Of a stretch of 62,783 nt of DNA, positions 18,905 to 27,493 are shown piece after piece. The stretch spans positions 1 to 62,783 of the forward strand of contig CAYIYM010000013.1 in NCBI GenBank assembly GCA_964367685.1. Direction: 5' to 3'. The notes under the pieces are model-generated. The model was not told where the DNA came from. It saw nothing but the letters and a program-made list of their open reading frames with translations, and made no database searches. Position 1 is the stretch's first letter. Each line of letters begins with the position of its first letter. The position numbers were made by a program, and so were the translations under genes. The stretch comes from CAUPWF01 sp964367685. Lineage in GTDB: Bacteria > Bacillota > Clostridia > Lachnospirales > Lachnospiraceae.

Positions 18905-19396
18905 GTGAAAAATCAAAAACGATTAGCAGATATTTTATTTGTAATCTTTCTATTTAGTTTATATCTCGTGTGTACACTTACTCTATGTATTATTGGGATC
19001 AATGTATATCAAAAGACGATCAATGACTCGGATAGTAATTATAATGTACGTACGTCTGTGCTCTACATCACTGAAAAATCAAGACAAAACCTTTCGTCAG
19101 AAGGGATTCGTACGGATGAAGTAAATGGAACAAGTGCGTTAGTATTGTCGCAAGAAATCGAAGGTGCTATTTACGACACCTGGATGTATGTTGAGAATGG
19201 ATACTTATGCGAAGCGTTCATGCCTGCTGGAAGTGAGGTTATTGCCAATATTGGACAGAAAATCATGCCACTTCAAGAGTTAGAGGTAAGCGTAGATGAA
19301 AATAACGTTTTGACCATTAGTGTCACAGACGAAAATGGAGAATCTTACTTCTCAAATATTTTCTTCCGACATTCATCAGAGGAGGAGATAGGATGA
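18905..19396 (+). CDS. single-TM membrane protein, DUF4860-like, pilus locus
   Basis: A 163-residue protein with one N-terminal TM segment (about 10-33) and an extracytoplasmic domain that is mostly predicted strand (SALVLSQEIEGAIYDTWMYVENGYLCEAF). It resembles the DUF4860 proteins found beside PilC and PilT genes in Clostridia, judged from memory. The start is a GTG after AGAGGAGG, and the gene overlaps the next by 4 bp (ATGA). No prepilin Gly-Phe site is seen. It is likely a minor pilin-like or assembly component. Confidence 0.6.
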   Translation: MKNQKRLADILFVIFLFSLYLVCTLTLCIIGINVYQKTINDSDSNYNVRTSVLYITEKSRQNLSSEGIRTDEVNGTSALVLSQEIEGAIYDTWMYVENGYLCEAFMPAGSEVIANIGQKIMPLQELEVSVDENNVLTISVTDENGESYFSNIFFRHSSEEEIG

Positions 19397-19833
19397 GTAC
19401 AAAAACGACGTCAAAGAGTAGATATTTTCTTGTTGAGTTAATTGTTAATTGTATGTTTTTTGTGATTTGTGCCTCTGTTTGTATCAATTTATTTTCCGAA
19501 GGCTATATAAAGAGTAATGAAAGTCGTGTGTTATCCATGGCAACATTACAAGCGCAAAATACAGCAGAATGCTTCAAAGCAAGTGAAGGGAATTTAGATG
19601 TCTTGGCGCAATTGGTAAAGGGAAGAGTGGAGAATCAAGCAGTTATCATTTATTTTGATGAAGAGTGGAGAGCAATTGAGGAGATGGACTCTCCTTTCCA
19701 CTTGGTATTAGAATCTAAAGAAGTGCAAGGAATGAAAACAGCAGAAATCATAGTGTATAAAGGTGATGAATTACAATATGAATTAACGGTACAACAGTAC
19801 AGTGGAATTGAAGGAGGGGTCCTTCATGAGTAA
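19393..19833 (+). CDS. minor-pilin-like protein with prepilin-type N terminus
   Basis: A 146-residue protein. The N terminus reads KSR then YFLVELIVN, which mirrors the class III prepilin pattern G-FTLVELLV: aromatic +1, Val-Glu at +4/+5 and a hydrophobic helix. The invariant Gly at -1 is replaced by Arg, so peptidase cleavage may not occur. The helix continues to about residue 35, and a soluble domain of about 100 residues follows. It overlaps both neighbours, giving translational coupling. The pilin assignment rests on the N-terminal pattern and the locus. Confidence 0.6.
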   Translation: MSTKTTSKSRYFLVELIVNCMFFVICASVCINLFSEGYIKSNESRVLSMATLQAQNTAECFKASEGNLDVLAQLVKGRVENQAVIIYFDEEWRAIEEMDSPFHLVLESKEVQGMKTAEIIVYKGDELQYELTVQQYSGIEGGVLHE

Positions 19834-20278
19834 AAATAATAAACCAAACAAAAGTGTAGTAAGCATAGGGGTGGTATCTTTGATTACCATTTTTGTAGTA
19901 TTGCTACTAACATCCTTTTCATTATTAATCTTATCCGCCTCCAAGTCGGATACATTGCTATCCAATAGGACAGCAGAGGCTGTAACGAATTATTATGCTG
20001 CAGATAGTGTGGCAGAAGAGGTGATTGCAGAATTAGATGCACTTAGACTAAATCAAGAATCTGAGGACCTTCTAAAAGAGAGAGTCCTAAATATGGGATA
20101 TTCTATTTCAATGGATCCTGATTATGAAGGGTACGAAGGAATTGTAGTAAATTTTATTGTAGATATTGATGATAATAAACAATTGCATGTGGATGTAGGG
20201 CTTCCTAGTAATCACGAGAAAAAGGTAGAGCGGCTACGATGGCAAACACAAACAATAATTGAAGAAGTAGGATTATAG
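19826..20278 (+). CDS. PilX/GspK-like single-TM protein, pilus locus
   Basis: A 150-residue protein with a TM helix at about 13-37. The segment after it, NYYAADSVAEEVIAEL, recalls the AFxAAEAAL segment after the TM of PilX and GspK. No Glu at +5 is visible. The start is the ATG at 19826, because AAGGAGGGG lies at 19811-19818. A longer frame opening at 19802 would place that site inside the gene. It overlaps the preceding gene by 8 bp and ends 58 bp before the ATPase gene. Confidence 0.6.
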   Translation: MSKNNKPNKSVVSIGVVSLITIFVVLLLTSFSLLILSASKSDTLLSNRTAEAVTNYYAADSVAEEVIAELDALRLNQESEDLLKERVLNMGYSISMDPDYEGYEGIVVNFIVDIDDNKQLHVDVGLPSNHEKKVERLRWQTQTIIEEVGL

Positions 20279-20336
20279 CACGCATGAGTGGAACATATTT
20301 TGTGGTCATTGATTATGACAGGATGGAGAATAGATT

Positions 20337-21404
20337 ATGAATATACAAGAATTTTTACATGACATGGTAGAGCAGGAAGCGACGGATATTTTTATTGTCT
20401 CGGGGCGACCTTTGAGTTTTAAAAGATATAAGTCAATCGTGAAATTAAATGACACTAAATTACTACCAGATATGACAGAACGTCTGATATTGGATATTTA
20501 CGAATTTGCAAAAAGGGACACCTCCTCATTATACGAGAAGGGTGATGATGACTTTTCGTTTTCATTACCAGGCATTTCCCGTTTTCGAATGAATGCATAT
20601 AGGCAGCGTGGTTCTCTAGCAGCAGTTATTCGTGTAGTATCCGTTGTATTACCAGATGCTACAGAATTAGGAATTCCGAAAGGAATATTGGAATTAGCAG
20701 AAAAACAACGTGGACTAGTATTGATTACAGGTCCAGCAAGTAGTGGAAAAACAACCACCCTTACTTGTGTATTGAATCAGATAAATGATACGAGAAGTGC
20801 TCATATTATTACATTGGAGGATCCTATTGAATATCTCCATACACACAAAAAAAGTATTATTAGTCAAAGAGAGATTGCCATTGATACAGGAAATTATGCT
20901 ATTGCGCTTCGTGCAGCACTTAGACAAAGTCCAGATGTAATTTTAATTGGAGAGTTACGTGATATGGACGCTATAAGCATTGCATTGACAGCAGCGGAGA
21001 CCGGCCATTACATTTTCTCGACCCTTCATACAGTGGGAGCAGCAAATGCAATCGACCGTTTGGTAGATACTTATCCTTCAGGGCAACAAGAGCAGATAAG
21101 AATGCAACTTTCAATGGCTCTTCAGACTGTTATTTCCCAGCAATTAATTCCTAGCCTCGATGGTGGTGTGGTTCCTGTATTTGAAATTATGCATTGTAAT
21201 AATGCAATAAAAACATTGATACGTGACGGACGTACCCATCAGATTTCATCTATTATTCAATCGTCATCTGAAGAAGGTATGGTGAGTATGGATGCAAGCT
21301 TGCTTAAATTGTATAAAGAGGGTATAATTTCTCAAGAGAGTGCATATAATTTTAGTTTATCACCACAATTCTTACAGAAACAAATTGAAAAGGAAAATAA
21401 ATAA
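20337..21404 (+). CDS. pilT: PilT/PilU-type type IV pilus ATPase
   Basis: A 355-residue secretion ATPase. Residues about 1-100 form the N-terminal PAS-like domain. Walker A GPASSGKT is at 132-139, the Asp box follows as ITLEDPIEYLH, Walker B is VILIGELRD, and the His box is FSTLHTVGAANAIDRL. The late AIKTLIRDGRTHQI corresponds to the AIRNLIRE motif characteristic of retraction ATPases, so it is PilT-like rather than PilB/GspE. It lacks the tetracysteine zinc motif of assembly ATPases. It is the only ATPase of the locus and must act on the PilC-like platform. GGAG precedes the ATG. Confidence 0.9.
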   Translation: MNIQEFLHDMVEQEATDIFIVSGRPLSFKRYKSIVKLNDTKLLPDMTERLILDIYEFAKRDTSSLYEKGDDDFSFSLPGISRFRMNAYRQRGSLAAVIRVVSVVLPDATELGIPKGILELAEKQRGLVLITGPASSGKTTTLTCVLNQINDTRSAHIITLEDPIEYLHTHKKSIISQREIAIDTGNYAIALRAALRQSPDVILIGELRDMDAISIALTAAETGHYIFSTLHTVGAANAIDRLVDTYPSGQQEQIRMQLSMALQTVISQQLIPSLDGGVVPVFEIMHCNNAIKTLIRDGRTHQISSIIQSSSEEGMVSMDASLLKLYKEGIISQESAYNFSLSPQFLQKQIEKENK

Positions 21405-21418
21405 TGGGGGAAATAAAT

Positions 21419-22690
21419 ATGTATACTGAATTAACACAATCGATGTTTGATTTTATTGAAAAGAGTCCAAGTTGTTTTCATGTAATTGCGAACATCGAAG
21501 ATACACTAAAGGAAAATGGTTTTTTGAAATTAGAGAGAAATCAAGAATGGGAATTAGAAGAAGGCGGAAAATATTTTGTAACAAGTAATGGTTCTACAAT
21601 CGTTGCGTTCGAAATGCCAGAACAAGATTATACTGGATATCATATTGTGGCAAGTCATAGCGATTTCCCAACATTTAAAGTGAAGGCAAATCCAGAAATT
21701 AAATTCGAGAATAAATACACATGCCTTAGCGTTGAGAAGTATGGTGGTCCTCTAATGGCACCTTGGTTTGACAGACCTTTATCCATTGCAGGAAGAGTGC
21801 TTGTAGAAGAGAATGGTGCAATTGTTGAGAAAAATATTGATTTTGATAAAGATTGCATCTCAATTGTAAATCTTGCTATCCATATGAATCGTGAAGCAAA
21901 TAATGGAATGAAATATAATGTGTCGAAAGACATGGTTCCAATTTGGGCAGGGTCAGAAAATGAATTGACATTTATGGGTGAAGTTGCAAAAGTAGCTGGA
22001 GTGGAAGAAAATGAAATTCTAGATATGGAATTATTCTTATATAATCGAATGAAAGGTAGAATTTGGGGTGCTAATGAAGAATTTATTTCTTCTACAAAAT
22101 TAGATGATTTACAATGTGCTTATACATCGATGGTTGCATTCTTAAACGCGAAAAGTGAAGAGAAAATTAAAGTGTTGGCAGTATTTGATAATGAGGAAGT
22201 TGGAAGTGGTACAAAGCAAGGCGCTTGCTCAACATTCTTTGATAATGTGTTAAAGAGAATTGCTGAAAACCAAGGAAGAACAGAAGAAGGATATGCAATT
22301 GACTTAGCAAATAGTTTCTTGTTGTCGGCAGATAATGCACATGCAGTTCATCCAAATTACTCAGAAAAAGCAGATAAAACAAATAAACCTTATCCAAATG
22401 GCGGAGTAGTAATCAAATACTCAGCAAATCAAAAATACACAACGGATGGACATAGTGGAGCTTATGTTAAGATGTTGTGTAAGAAAGCGAATGTTCCGTT
22501 TCAGATCTTCCATAATCATTCCGATGTAGAAGGTGGTGGAACCTTAGGAAATATTGCAACACAAAATACACCAATTGCCGCAGCCGATATTGGGAGTGCA
22601 CAATTAGGAATGCATTCTCCATATGAGACTGCTGGAATAAAAGATAGTTATTATTTGGTGAAATTAATGGAAGAATTTTATAGCAAGTAA
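21419..22690 (+). CDS. M18-family aminopeptidase
   Basis: A 423-residue zinc aminopeptidase of the M18 (aspartyl aminopeptidase/ApeA) family. Conserved blocks are SPSCFHVIANI near the N terminus, ASHSDFPTFKVK with a metal His, GGPLMAPWFDRPLSIAGRV, FDNEEVGS with the catalytic Glu, and SADNAHAVHPNY. It removes N-terminal acidic or neutral residues from peptides in the cytosol. I set the start at ATG 21419: GGGGGA at 21406-21411 is a good ribosome site for it, while the in-frame ATG at 21404 overlaps that site and the pilT stop. Confidence 0.92.
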   Translation: MYTELTQSMFDFIEKSPSCFHVIANIEDTLKENGFLKLERNQEWELEEGGKYFVTSNGSTIVAFEMPEQDYTGYHIVASHSDFPTFKVKANPEIKFENKYTCLSVEKYGGPLMAPWFDRPLSIAGRVLVEENGAIVEKNIDFDKDCISIVNLAIHMNREANNGMKYNVSKDMVPIWAGSENELTFMGEVAKVAGVEENEILDMELFLYNRMKGRIWGANEEFISSTKLDDLQCAYTSMVAFLNAKSEEKIKVLAVFDNEEVGSGTKQGACSTFFDNVLKRIAENQGRTEEGYAIDLANSFLLSADNAHAVHPNYSEKADKTNKPYPNGGVVIKYSANQKYTTDGHSGAYVKMLCKKANVPFQIFHNHSDVEGGGTLGNIATQNTPIAAADIGSAQLGMHSPYETAGIKDSYYLVKLMEEFYSK

Positions 22691-22756
22691 AGAGAATATA
22701 TTATTGGGAACCAATTATAATTTTTAGATATTATGTCATGAAGAGGAGATAAACGC

Positions 22757-23254
22757 ATGGATGTAACAAGCTTTGGAATTGACCATGATTCAATGATAAG
22801 GGGTATTTATGTGTCAAGAATTGATCAAGTAGAGAATGGTGTATTGACTACATTTGATGTAAGAATGAAAGAACCAAATCGTGAAATGGTATTAGACACA
22901 GCTGTAATGCACACATTAGAGCATTTAATGGCAGTTTACTTAAGAATGCACGAAACATGGGCGGATGATACAATTTATGTTGGGCCAATGGGGTGTAGAA
23001 CAGGCATGTATGTAATATTCAAGGGGGAGTGGAAACCTCAAGACGTGCTTCCAGTTATGCGAGAAATCTATATGTATATTGCAGAATATGATGGTGAAAT
23101 TCCAGCAACGAAATCTGAGATGTGTGGAAACTATCAGGATCACAATCTTGGAATTACTAAGATAGAATGTAGAAAGTTTCTTGATGAAGTATTGAATCAG
23201 TTCGGTGAAGAGAATATGAAGTACCCAATTCAGAAAGATACAAGCGCACACTAA
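22757..23254 (+). CDS. luxS: S-ribosylhomocysteine lyase
   Basis: A 165-residue LuxS. The metal ligands are His52 and His56 of HTLEH and Cys123 of EMCGNYQDHNL; the catalytic Cys80 lies in GPMGCRTGMY. It converts S-ribosylhomocysteine to homocysteine and the AI-2 precursor DPD as part of the activated methyl cycle. Pfs is not in the window. AGAGGAGA precedes the ATG. The RbsABC-like transporter at 47-52 kb could in principle take AI-2, but its context points to sugars. Confidence 0.93.
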   Translation: MDVTSFGIDHDSMIRGIYVSRIDQVENGVLTTFDVRMKEPNREMVLDTAVMHTLEHLMAVYLRMHETWADDTIYVGPMGCRTGMYVIFKGEWKPQDVLPVMREIYMYIAEYDGEIPATKSEMCGNYQDHNLGITKIECRKFLDEVLNQFGEENMKYPIQKDTSAH

Positions 23255-23270
23255 AATATCAATCCTAGGA

Positions 23271-23299
23271 TTGACAAATGAATAGATATCATGTAGTAT
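23271..23299 (+). promoter_or_regulatory. tyrS: sigma-A promoter of the tyrS T-box leader
   Basis: TTGACA at 23271-23276, a 17-bp spacer and TAGTAT at 23294-23299. The -35 box overlaps a perfect 16-bp palindrome at 23259-23274. Confidence 0.75.
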
Positions 23300-23305
23300 T
23301 CCATA

Positions 23306-23590
23306 TAGAGAACGGCAATGAAGAGAAGAAGTAACTATTTTAGGAAATCACAGAAAGCAACCGGTTGATGAGAGGTGCGATGGAATAGGGTATGTGAATA
23401 CATCTTGGAGCTTCAACCCCAACACTTCGCCAAATGAAGAAAGTAAGGTATGACGGATTGACACGCGTTATAGTGTTTCAAGTGATAATAGTCACTTGTA
23501 GAGGTGTGTAATGTGAATTACATACAAAGTAAGGTGGTACCGCGAGCATTTAACTCGCCCTTTCATAGATGAGAGGGTGAGTTTTTTTAT
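23306..23590 (+). ncRNA. T-box riboswitch (tyrosine)
   Basis: The 405-bp gap before tyrS holds a full T-box leader. The invariant T-box AAGGTGGTACCGCG is at 23531-23544. A GAATAC stretch at 23395-23400 offers UAC, a tyrosine codon, as specifier within Stem I, and ACCGGTTGATGAGAGGTGC is the distal Stem I region. A terminator hairpin (AACTCGCCCTTTCAT with GATGAGAGGGTGAGTT, then seven T) spans 23552-23588. Uncharged tRNA-Tyr would stabilise the antiterminator and allow tyrS transcription. Confidence 0.93.
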
Positions 23591-23659
23591 AGTCAAATAG
23601 ATGAGAGTCACCGCTTTCATCCAAACAAAATAAGAAAGATAAAAAGTGAGGTATGAAGT

Positions 23660-24880
23660 ATGAAATTGTATGAAGAACTACAGGCCAGAGGGCTGATTGC
23701 ACAAGTAACAGATGAGAAATTAATCTCAGAATTAATTAATGAGGGAAAAGCTACATTTTATATTGGATTTGATCCAACAGCAGATAGTTTACATGTGGGT
23801 CATTTCATGGCACTTTGCTTAATGAAAAGACTTCAAATGGCAGGGAATAAGCCGATTGCCTTATTAGGCGGTGGGACTGGAATGATTGGTGACCCTTCTG
23901 GAAGATCAGATATGCGTACTATGATGACGCCAGAAATTATTCAACATAACTGCGATTGCTTTAAAGAGCAGATGAGTAAATTTATCGATTTTTCTGAGGG
24001 AAAAGCGTTGATGGTGAACAATGCAGACTGGTTAAATGAACTTAATTATATTGAATTATTGCGAGAAGTGGGCCCACATTTTAGTGTGAATCGTATGTTG
24101 ACTGCAGAATGCTATAAGCAAAGAATGGCAAGTGGTCTTAGTTTCTTAGAGTTTAACTATATGATTATGCAAAGCTATGATTTCTATGCATTATTCCAAA
24201 AATACGGATGTAATTTACAATTCGGTGGAGATGATCAGTGGAGCAATATGCTAGGAGGAACAGAATTAATTCGCCGTAAACTAGGGAAAGATGCTAGTGC
24301 AATGACAATTACACTTCTTCTTAACTCCGAAGGTAATAAAATGGGGAAAACACAAAGTGGAGCAGTATGGCTGGATCCTAATAAGACAACTCCTTTTGAA
24401 TTCTACCAATACTGGAGAAATATTGCAGATGCAGACGTTCTTAAATGTATCCGTATGCTTACATTCCTTCCAATTGAAGAAATTCAAGCAATGGACTCGT
24501 GGGAAGGTGCACAATTAAATAAAGCAAAAGAAATCCTTGCTTACGAATTAACAGAATTAGTTCACAGTAAGGAAGATGCAGAAAAGGCACAAGAAAGCTC
24601 AAGAGCATTGTTTAGTGGTGGGGAAGCTGCAAATATGCCAACTGAAACGTTAGTAGACGCAGATTTTGTAGATGGAAAGATCGATATCATGACATTACTT
24701 GTAAAAGCTAATTTAGTACCATCTAAGTCAGAAGCAAGAAGAGCTGTACAACAAGGTGGAGTTTCTGTTGATGGTGAGAAAGTAGAAGATATTCAAACTA
24801 CATTTGAAGTAAATGCATTTGAAGCAGACGGAATTGTCTTAAAAAGAGGAAAGAAAAATTTTAGACGAGTAGTGAAGTAA
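23660..24880 (+). CDS. tyrS: tyrosyl-tRNA synthetase
   Basis: A 406-residue class I synthetase. The HIGH-type motif is SLHVGHFMAL, KMSKS is KMGKT, tyrosine-binding stretches are FYIGFDPTADSLH and QFGGDDQWSNM, and the C-terminal S4 RNA-binding domain is at about 340-400 (SKSEARRAVQQGGVSVDGEKV). It charges tRNA-Tyr in the cytosol. Control is by the T-box leader immediately upstream. GTGAGG precedes the ATG. Confidence 0.97.
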   Translation: MKLYEELQARGLIAQVTDEKLISELINEGKATFYIGFDPTADSLHVGHFMALCLMKRLQMAGNKPIALLGGGTGMIGDPSGRSDMRTMMTPEIIQHNCDCFKEQMSKFIDFSEGKALMVNNADWLNELNYIELLREVGPHFSVNRMLTAECYKQRMASGLSFLEFNYMIMQSYDFYALFQKYGCNLQFGGDDQWSNMLGGTELIRRKLGKDASAMTITLLLNSEGNKMGKTQSGAVWLDPNKTTPFEFYQYWRNIADADVLKCIRMLTFLPIEEIQAMDSWEGAQLNKAKEILAYELTELVHSKEDAEKAQESSRALFSGGEAANMPTETLVDADFVDGKIDIMTLLVKANLVPSKSEARRAVQQGGVSVDGEKVEDIQTTFEVNAFEADGIVLKRGKKNFRRVVK

Positions 24881-24955
24881 TTACTTTTCATGTGCTATTC
24901 TTGTAAAAAAGGATTGTAGATATAAAAGAAATGTGTTACTGTAGTAAAAAGAAAA

Positions 24956-25040
24956 AGGGGAGCTTGTAAACAGGCTGAGAGGAGAATGAGAGTCTCGACC
25001 CGTAACCTGATTTGGATAATGCCAACGTAGGGATACAGTG
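24956..25040 (+). ncRNA. TPP riboswitch (THI element)
   Basis: Conserved blocks in order: GGGGAGC, GCTGAGAGG, GACCCGTAACCTGATTTGG and ATAATGCCAACGTAGGGA. It lies ahead of a seven-gene thiamin salvage operon. Binding of thiamin pyrophosphate should favour the terminator that follows. Confidence 0.95.
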
Positions 25041-25048
25041 TATCATGT

Positions 25049-25075
25049 GCGAGAGGATAATCCTCTCGCTTTTTT
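25049..25075 (+). terminator. TPP riboswitch terminator
   Basis: Perfect 9-bp stem GCGAGAGGA / TCCTCTCGC with loop TAA (25049-25069) followed by six T. It is the expression platform of the THI element. Confidence 0.9.
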
Positions 25076-25152
25076 AATCTACAATCTGGTAATCATCGTA
25101 GGGTTAAGAAAGATTTTTTATATTAAACTAAGAGAGAATAGAGGGAATCGAG

Positions 25153-25977
25153 ATGATCAAAGAGAATTTTGAACAAGTAAAATTAACACATCCATTAGTG
25201 CACAATATCACAAATTATGTGACTGTAAACGACTGTGCAAATGTAATATTGGCAGCTGGAGGCTCACCAATTATGGCAGATGATGAGGCAGAAGTAGAAG
25301 AAATTACAGCAATATGCTCTTCCTTAAATATTAATATAGGAACTTTGAATAATCGCACTATTGCATCAATGATAAAGGCAGGGAAACACGCCAATAAATT
25401 GAACCATCCTGTTGTTTTAGATCCAGTAGGTGTGGGTGCCTCAACACTTCGTACAGAAACTGCAAATAGACTTTTAGAAGAAGTAAAATTTGATGTAATA
25501 CGTGGTAATATTTCAGAAATTAAAACCCTTGCCATTGGAAGTGGGTCAACACAGGGTGTAGATGCTTCAGCACTCGATAAAGTAACAAAAGAGAATTTAT
25601 CTGAGGTAGTTACATTTGTAAGAACATTTGCAAAAGAAACGAAGGCAGTAATTGTAATTACAGGAGAAATGGATATTATCTCAGACGAAGAAACTACTTA
25701 TCTTGTAACTAATGGGCACTCAATGATGAGTGATATTTCGGGGACGGGATGTATGTTGAGTGCAATCCTAGCCACTTATATTGGAGCAAACCAATCAATG
25801 AAAGTGGAAGCAGCGACAACGGCAGTATGCTTGATGGGATTGGCTGGTGAGTTAGCTAAAAAGTCTCTGAAAGAAATAGAGGGAAATACAACATATAGAG
25901 ATAGAATCATGGACATGATTTATACAATGACAGGTGAAAAATTAGAAAGTGGAGCAAAGTATGAGCAGTATAAATAG
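25153..25977 (+). CDS. thiM: hydroxyethylthiazole kinase
   Basis: A 274-residue ThiM. Typical stretches are HPLVHNITNYVTVNDCAN at the N terminus, GGSPIMADDEAEVEEI, VLDPVGVGAS, RGNISEI and the catalytic SGTGCMLSA block. It phosphorylates the salvaged thiazole moiety of thiamin. It is the first gene of the TPP-riboswitch operon, with GAGGGAA before the ATG, and overlaps thiE by 17 bp. Confidence 0.96.
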   Translation: MIKENFEQVKLTHPLVHNITNYVTVNDCANVILAAGGSPIMADDEAEVEEITAICSSLNINIGTLNNRTIASMIKAGKHANKLNHPVVLDPVGVGASTLRTETANRLLEEVKFDVIRGNISEIKTLAIGSGSTQGVDASALDKVTKENLSEVVTFVRTFAKETKAVIVITGEMDIISDEETTYLVTNGHSMMSDISGTGCMLSAILATYIGANQSMKVEAATTAVCLMGLAGELAKKSLKEIEGNTTYRDRIMDMIYTMTGEKLESGAKYEQYK

Positions 25978-26620
25978 AGAAAAAATACGTGAAGCAATGA
26001 CTTTATATGGAGTTACGGATTCTGCATGGGAGACGGAAGATGTCACATTATATGAACAAGTGGAAGAAGCCCTACGTGGAGGGGTTACATGTATACAAAT
26101 TCGTGAAAAAGAAGCTACGTATGAAGAATTTTTGGAAAAAGCAAGTGACATTGTGCAGTTGTGTAAGCAATATAAGGTACCTTGTTTAATTAATGATGAA
26201 GTAGAACTAGCAGTGGTTTGTAATGCAGATGGTGTACATGTAGGGCAAAGCGATATGAAAGCAGATAATGTTAGAGAGAAGATAGGCACAGATAAAATCC
26301 TAGGTGTGACTATAAAATCTGTGGAAGAGGCATTAGAAGCACAAGCACATGGAGCGGATTACATTGGTGTAGGGGCAATGTTTAATACATCGACAAAATT
26401 AGACGTAGACACCATTGATCATCAGTTGGTAAAAGAAATTTGTAATGCAGTCGATATTCCTGTTGTGGCAATTGGTGGAATAGGAGCATCTAATTTACAT
26501 CAATTAGAAGGCTTAGGCATTGATGGAGTGGCAGTGGTTTCGGCAATATTTGCAAGTGATGATATTACTGAAGCTTGCAAAAAATTAAAACTGCAAGCAA
26601 TTAAGGTGGCAAGTAATTAA
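25961..26620 (+). CDS. thiE: thiamine-phosphate synthase
   Basis: A 219-residue TIM-barrel enzyme that joins HMP pyrophosphate and thiazole phosphate. Visible motifs are LYGVTDSAW, CIQIREKEA, LINDEVELAV, ADGVHVGQSDM, DYIGVGAMFNTSTK and VAIGGIGASN. The ATG at 25961 is preferred to the GTG at 25949, because GTGGAG (25949-25954) serves as its ribosome site. The last codons (QAIKVASN) fall in a 16-bp tandem repeat that continues past the stop. Confidence 0.95.
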   Translation: MSSINREKIREAMTLYGVTDSAWETEDVTLYEQVEEALRGGVTCIQIREKEATYEEFLEKASDIVQLCKQYKVPCLINDEVELAVVCNADGVHVGQSDMKADNVREKIGTDKILGVTIKSVEEALEAQAHGADYIGVGAMFNTSTKLDVDTIDHQLVKEICNAVDIPVVAIGGIGASNLHQLEGLGIDGVAVVSAIFASDDITEACKKLKLQAIKVASN

Positions 26621-26650
26621 GATAGCAAGCAATTAAGATAGTAAGCAATT
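26593..26650 (+). repeat. 16-bp tandem repeat across the thiE stop
   Basis: About 3.6 imperfect copies of GCAAGCAATTAAGATA start at 26593, 26609, 26625 and 26641. The thiE stop codon (26618-26620) lies in the second copy, so the repeat covers the thiE end and the thiE-thiD spacer. Confidence 0.85.
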
Positions 26651-26690
26651 GAAAAATGTGAAAATAATCAATAAAAATGAAGAGGGTATT

Positions 26691-27470
26691 ATGAATAAAG
26701 TATTGACAATAGCTGGATCAGATTGCAGCGGTGGAGCTGGGATTCAAGCAGATATGAAGACAATTACTGTGCATAAGTTATATGCAATGAGCGTAATTAC
26801 AGCGCTGACAGCGCAAAACACACAAGGAGTATTTGGGATTGCAGATGTAGAGCCAGAGTTTGTAGCTCAACAGCTGGATAGCATTTTTACAGATATTGTT
26901 CCAGATGCCGTTAAAATTGGAATGGTTTCAAATACAGAAATTATCAAAGTGATTGTAGAAAAGCTGAAGCAATATGAGGCAAAAAACATTGTGGTAGATC
27001 CAGTAATGGTTTCTACTAGTGAGTGTAAATTACTTTCTGACGAAGCTCAAGAGGCATTAACAAATATGCTACTTCCAATAGGCAGAGTTATTACGCCAAA
27101 TATACCAGAATCAGAGATTTTGTGGGGGCGAAAAATTAATAATGCAGAGGATATGATGGAAGCTGCAAAAGATATTTCGGAAAAAATAGGGACATCAGTA
27201 CTCGTAAAAGGCGGACATTTAATAAACGATGCAATGGATTATTTATATGAGGGCGGAGTAGGTTACTGGTATAAATCTGAACGTATTAACAATCCAAATA
27301 CACATGGAACGGGATGCACTTTGTCATCGGCAATTGCTTCCAATCTAGCAATGGGGCATTCTTTAGATGAGAGTATAAAGGGTGCAAAAGACTATTTAAC
27401 AGGCGCGCTACGTGCGCAGTTAGACCTTGGAAAAGGCAGTGGACCGCTGGCTCACAACTATAATATTTAA
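26691..27470 (+). CDS. thiD: hydroxymethylpyrimidine kinase / HMP-phosphate kinase
   Basis: A 259-residue ribokinase-fold enzyme. It has TIAGSDCSGGAGIQADMKT at the N terminus, ALTAQNTQGV, VVDPVMVSTSE, ITPNIPESEIL and the catalytic NTHGTGCTLSSAIAS. It phosphorylates HMP twice for ThiE. I start it at ATG 26691 behind GAGGGT; a longer frame from 26649 adds residues outside the family fold. Confidence 0.95.
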   Translation: MNKVLTIAGSDCSGGAGIQADMKTITVHKLYAMSVITALTAQNTQGVFGIADVEPEFVAQQLDSIFTDIVPDAVKIGMVSNTEIIKVIVEKLKQYEAKNIVVDPVMVSTSECKLLSDEAQEALTNMLLPIGRVITPNIPESEILWGRKINNAEDMMEAAKDISEKIGTSVLVKGGHLINDAMDYLYEGGVGYWYKSERINNPNTHGTGCTLSSAIASNLAMGHSLDESIKGAKDYLTGALRAQLDLGKGSGPLAHNYNI

Positions 27471-27493
27471 TTGTTTATTGCGAAGGGGAAAAT

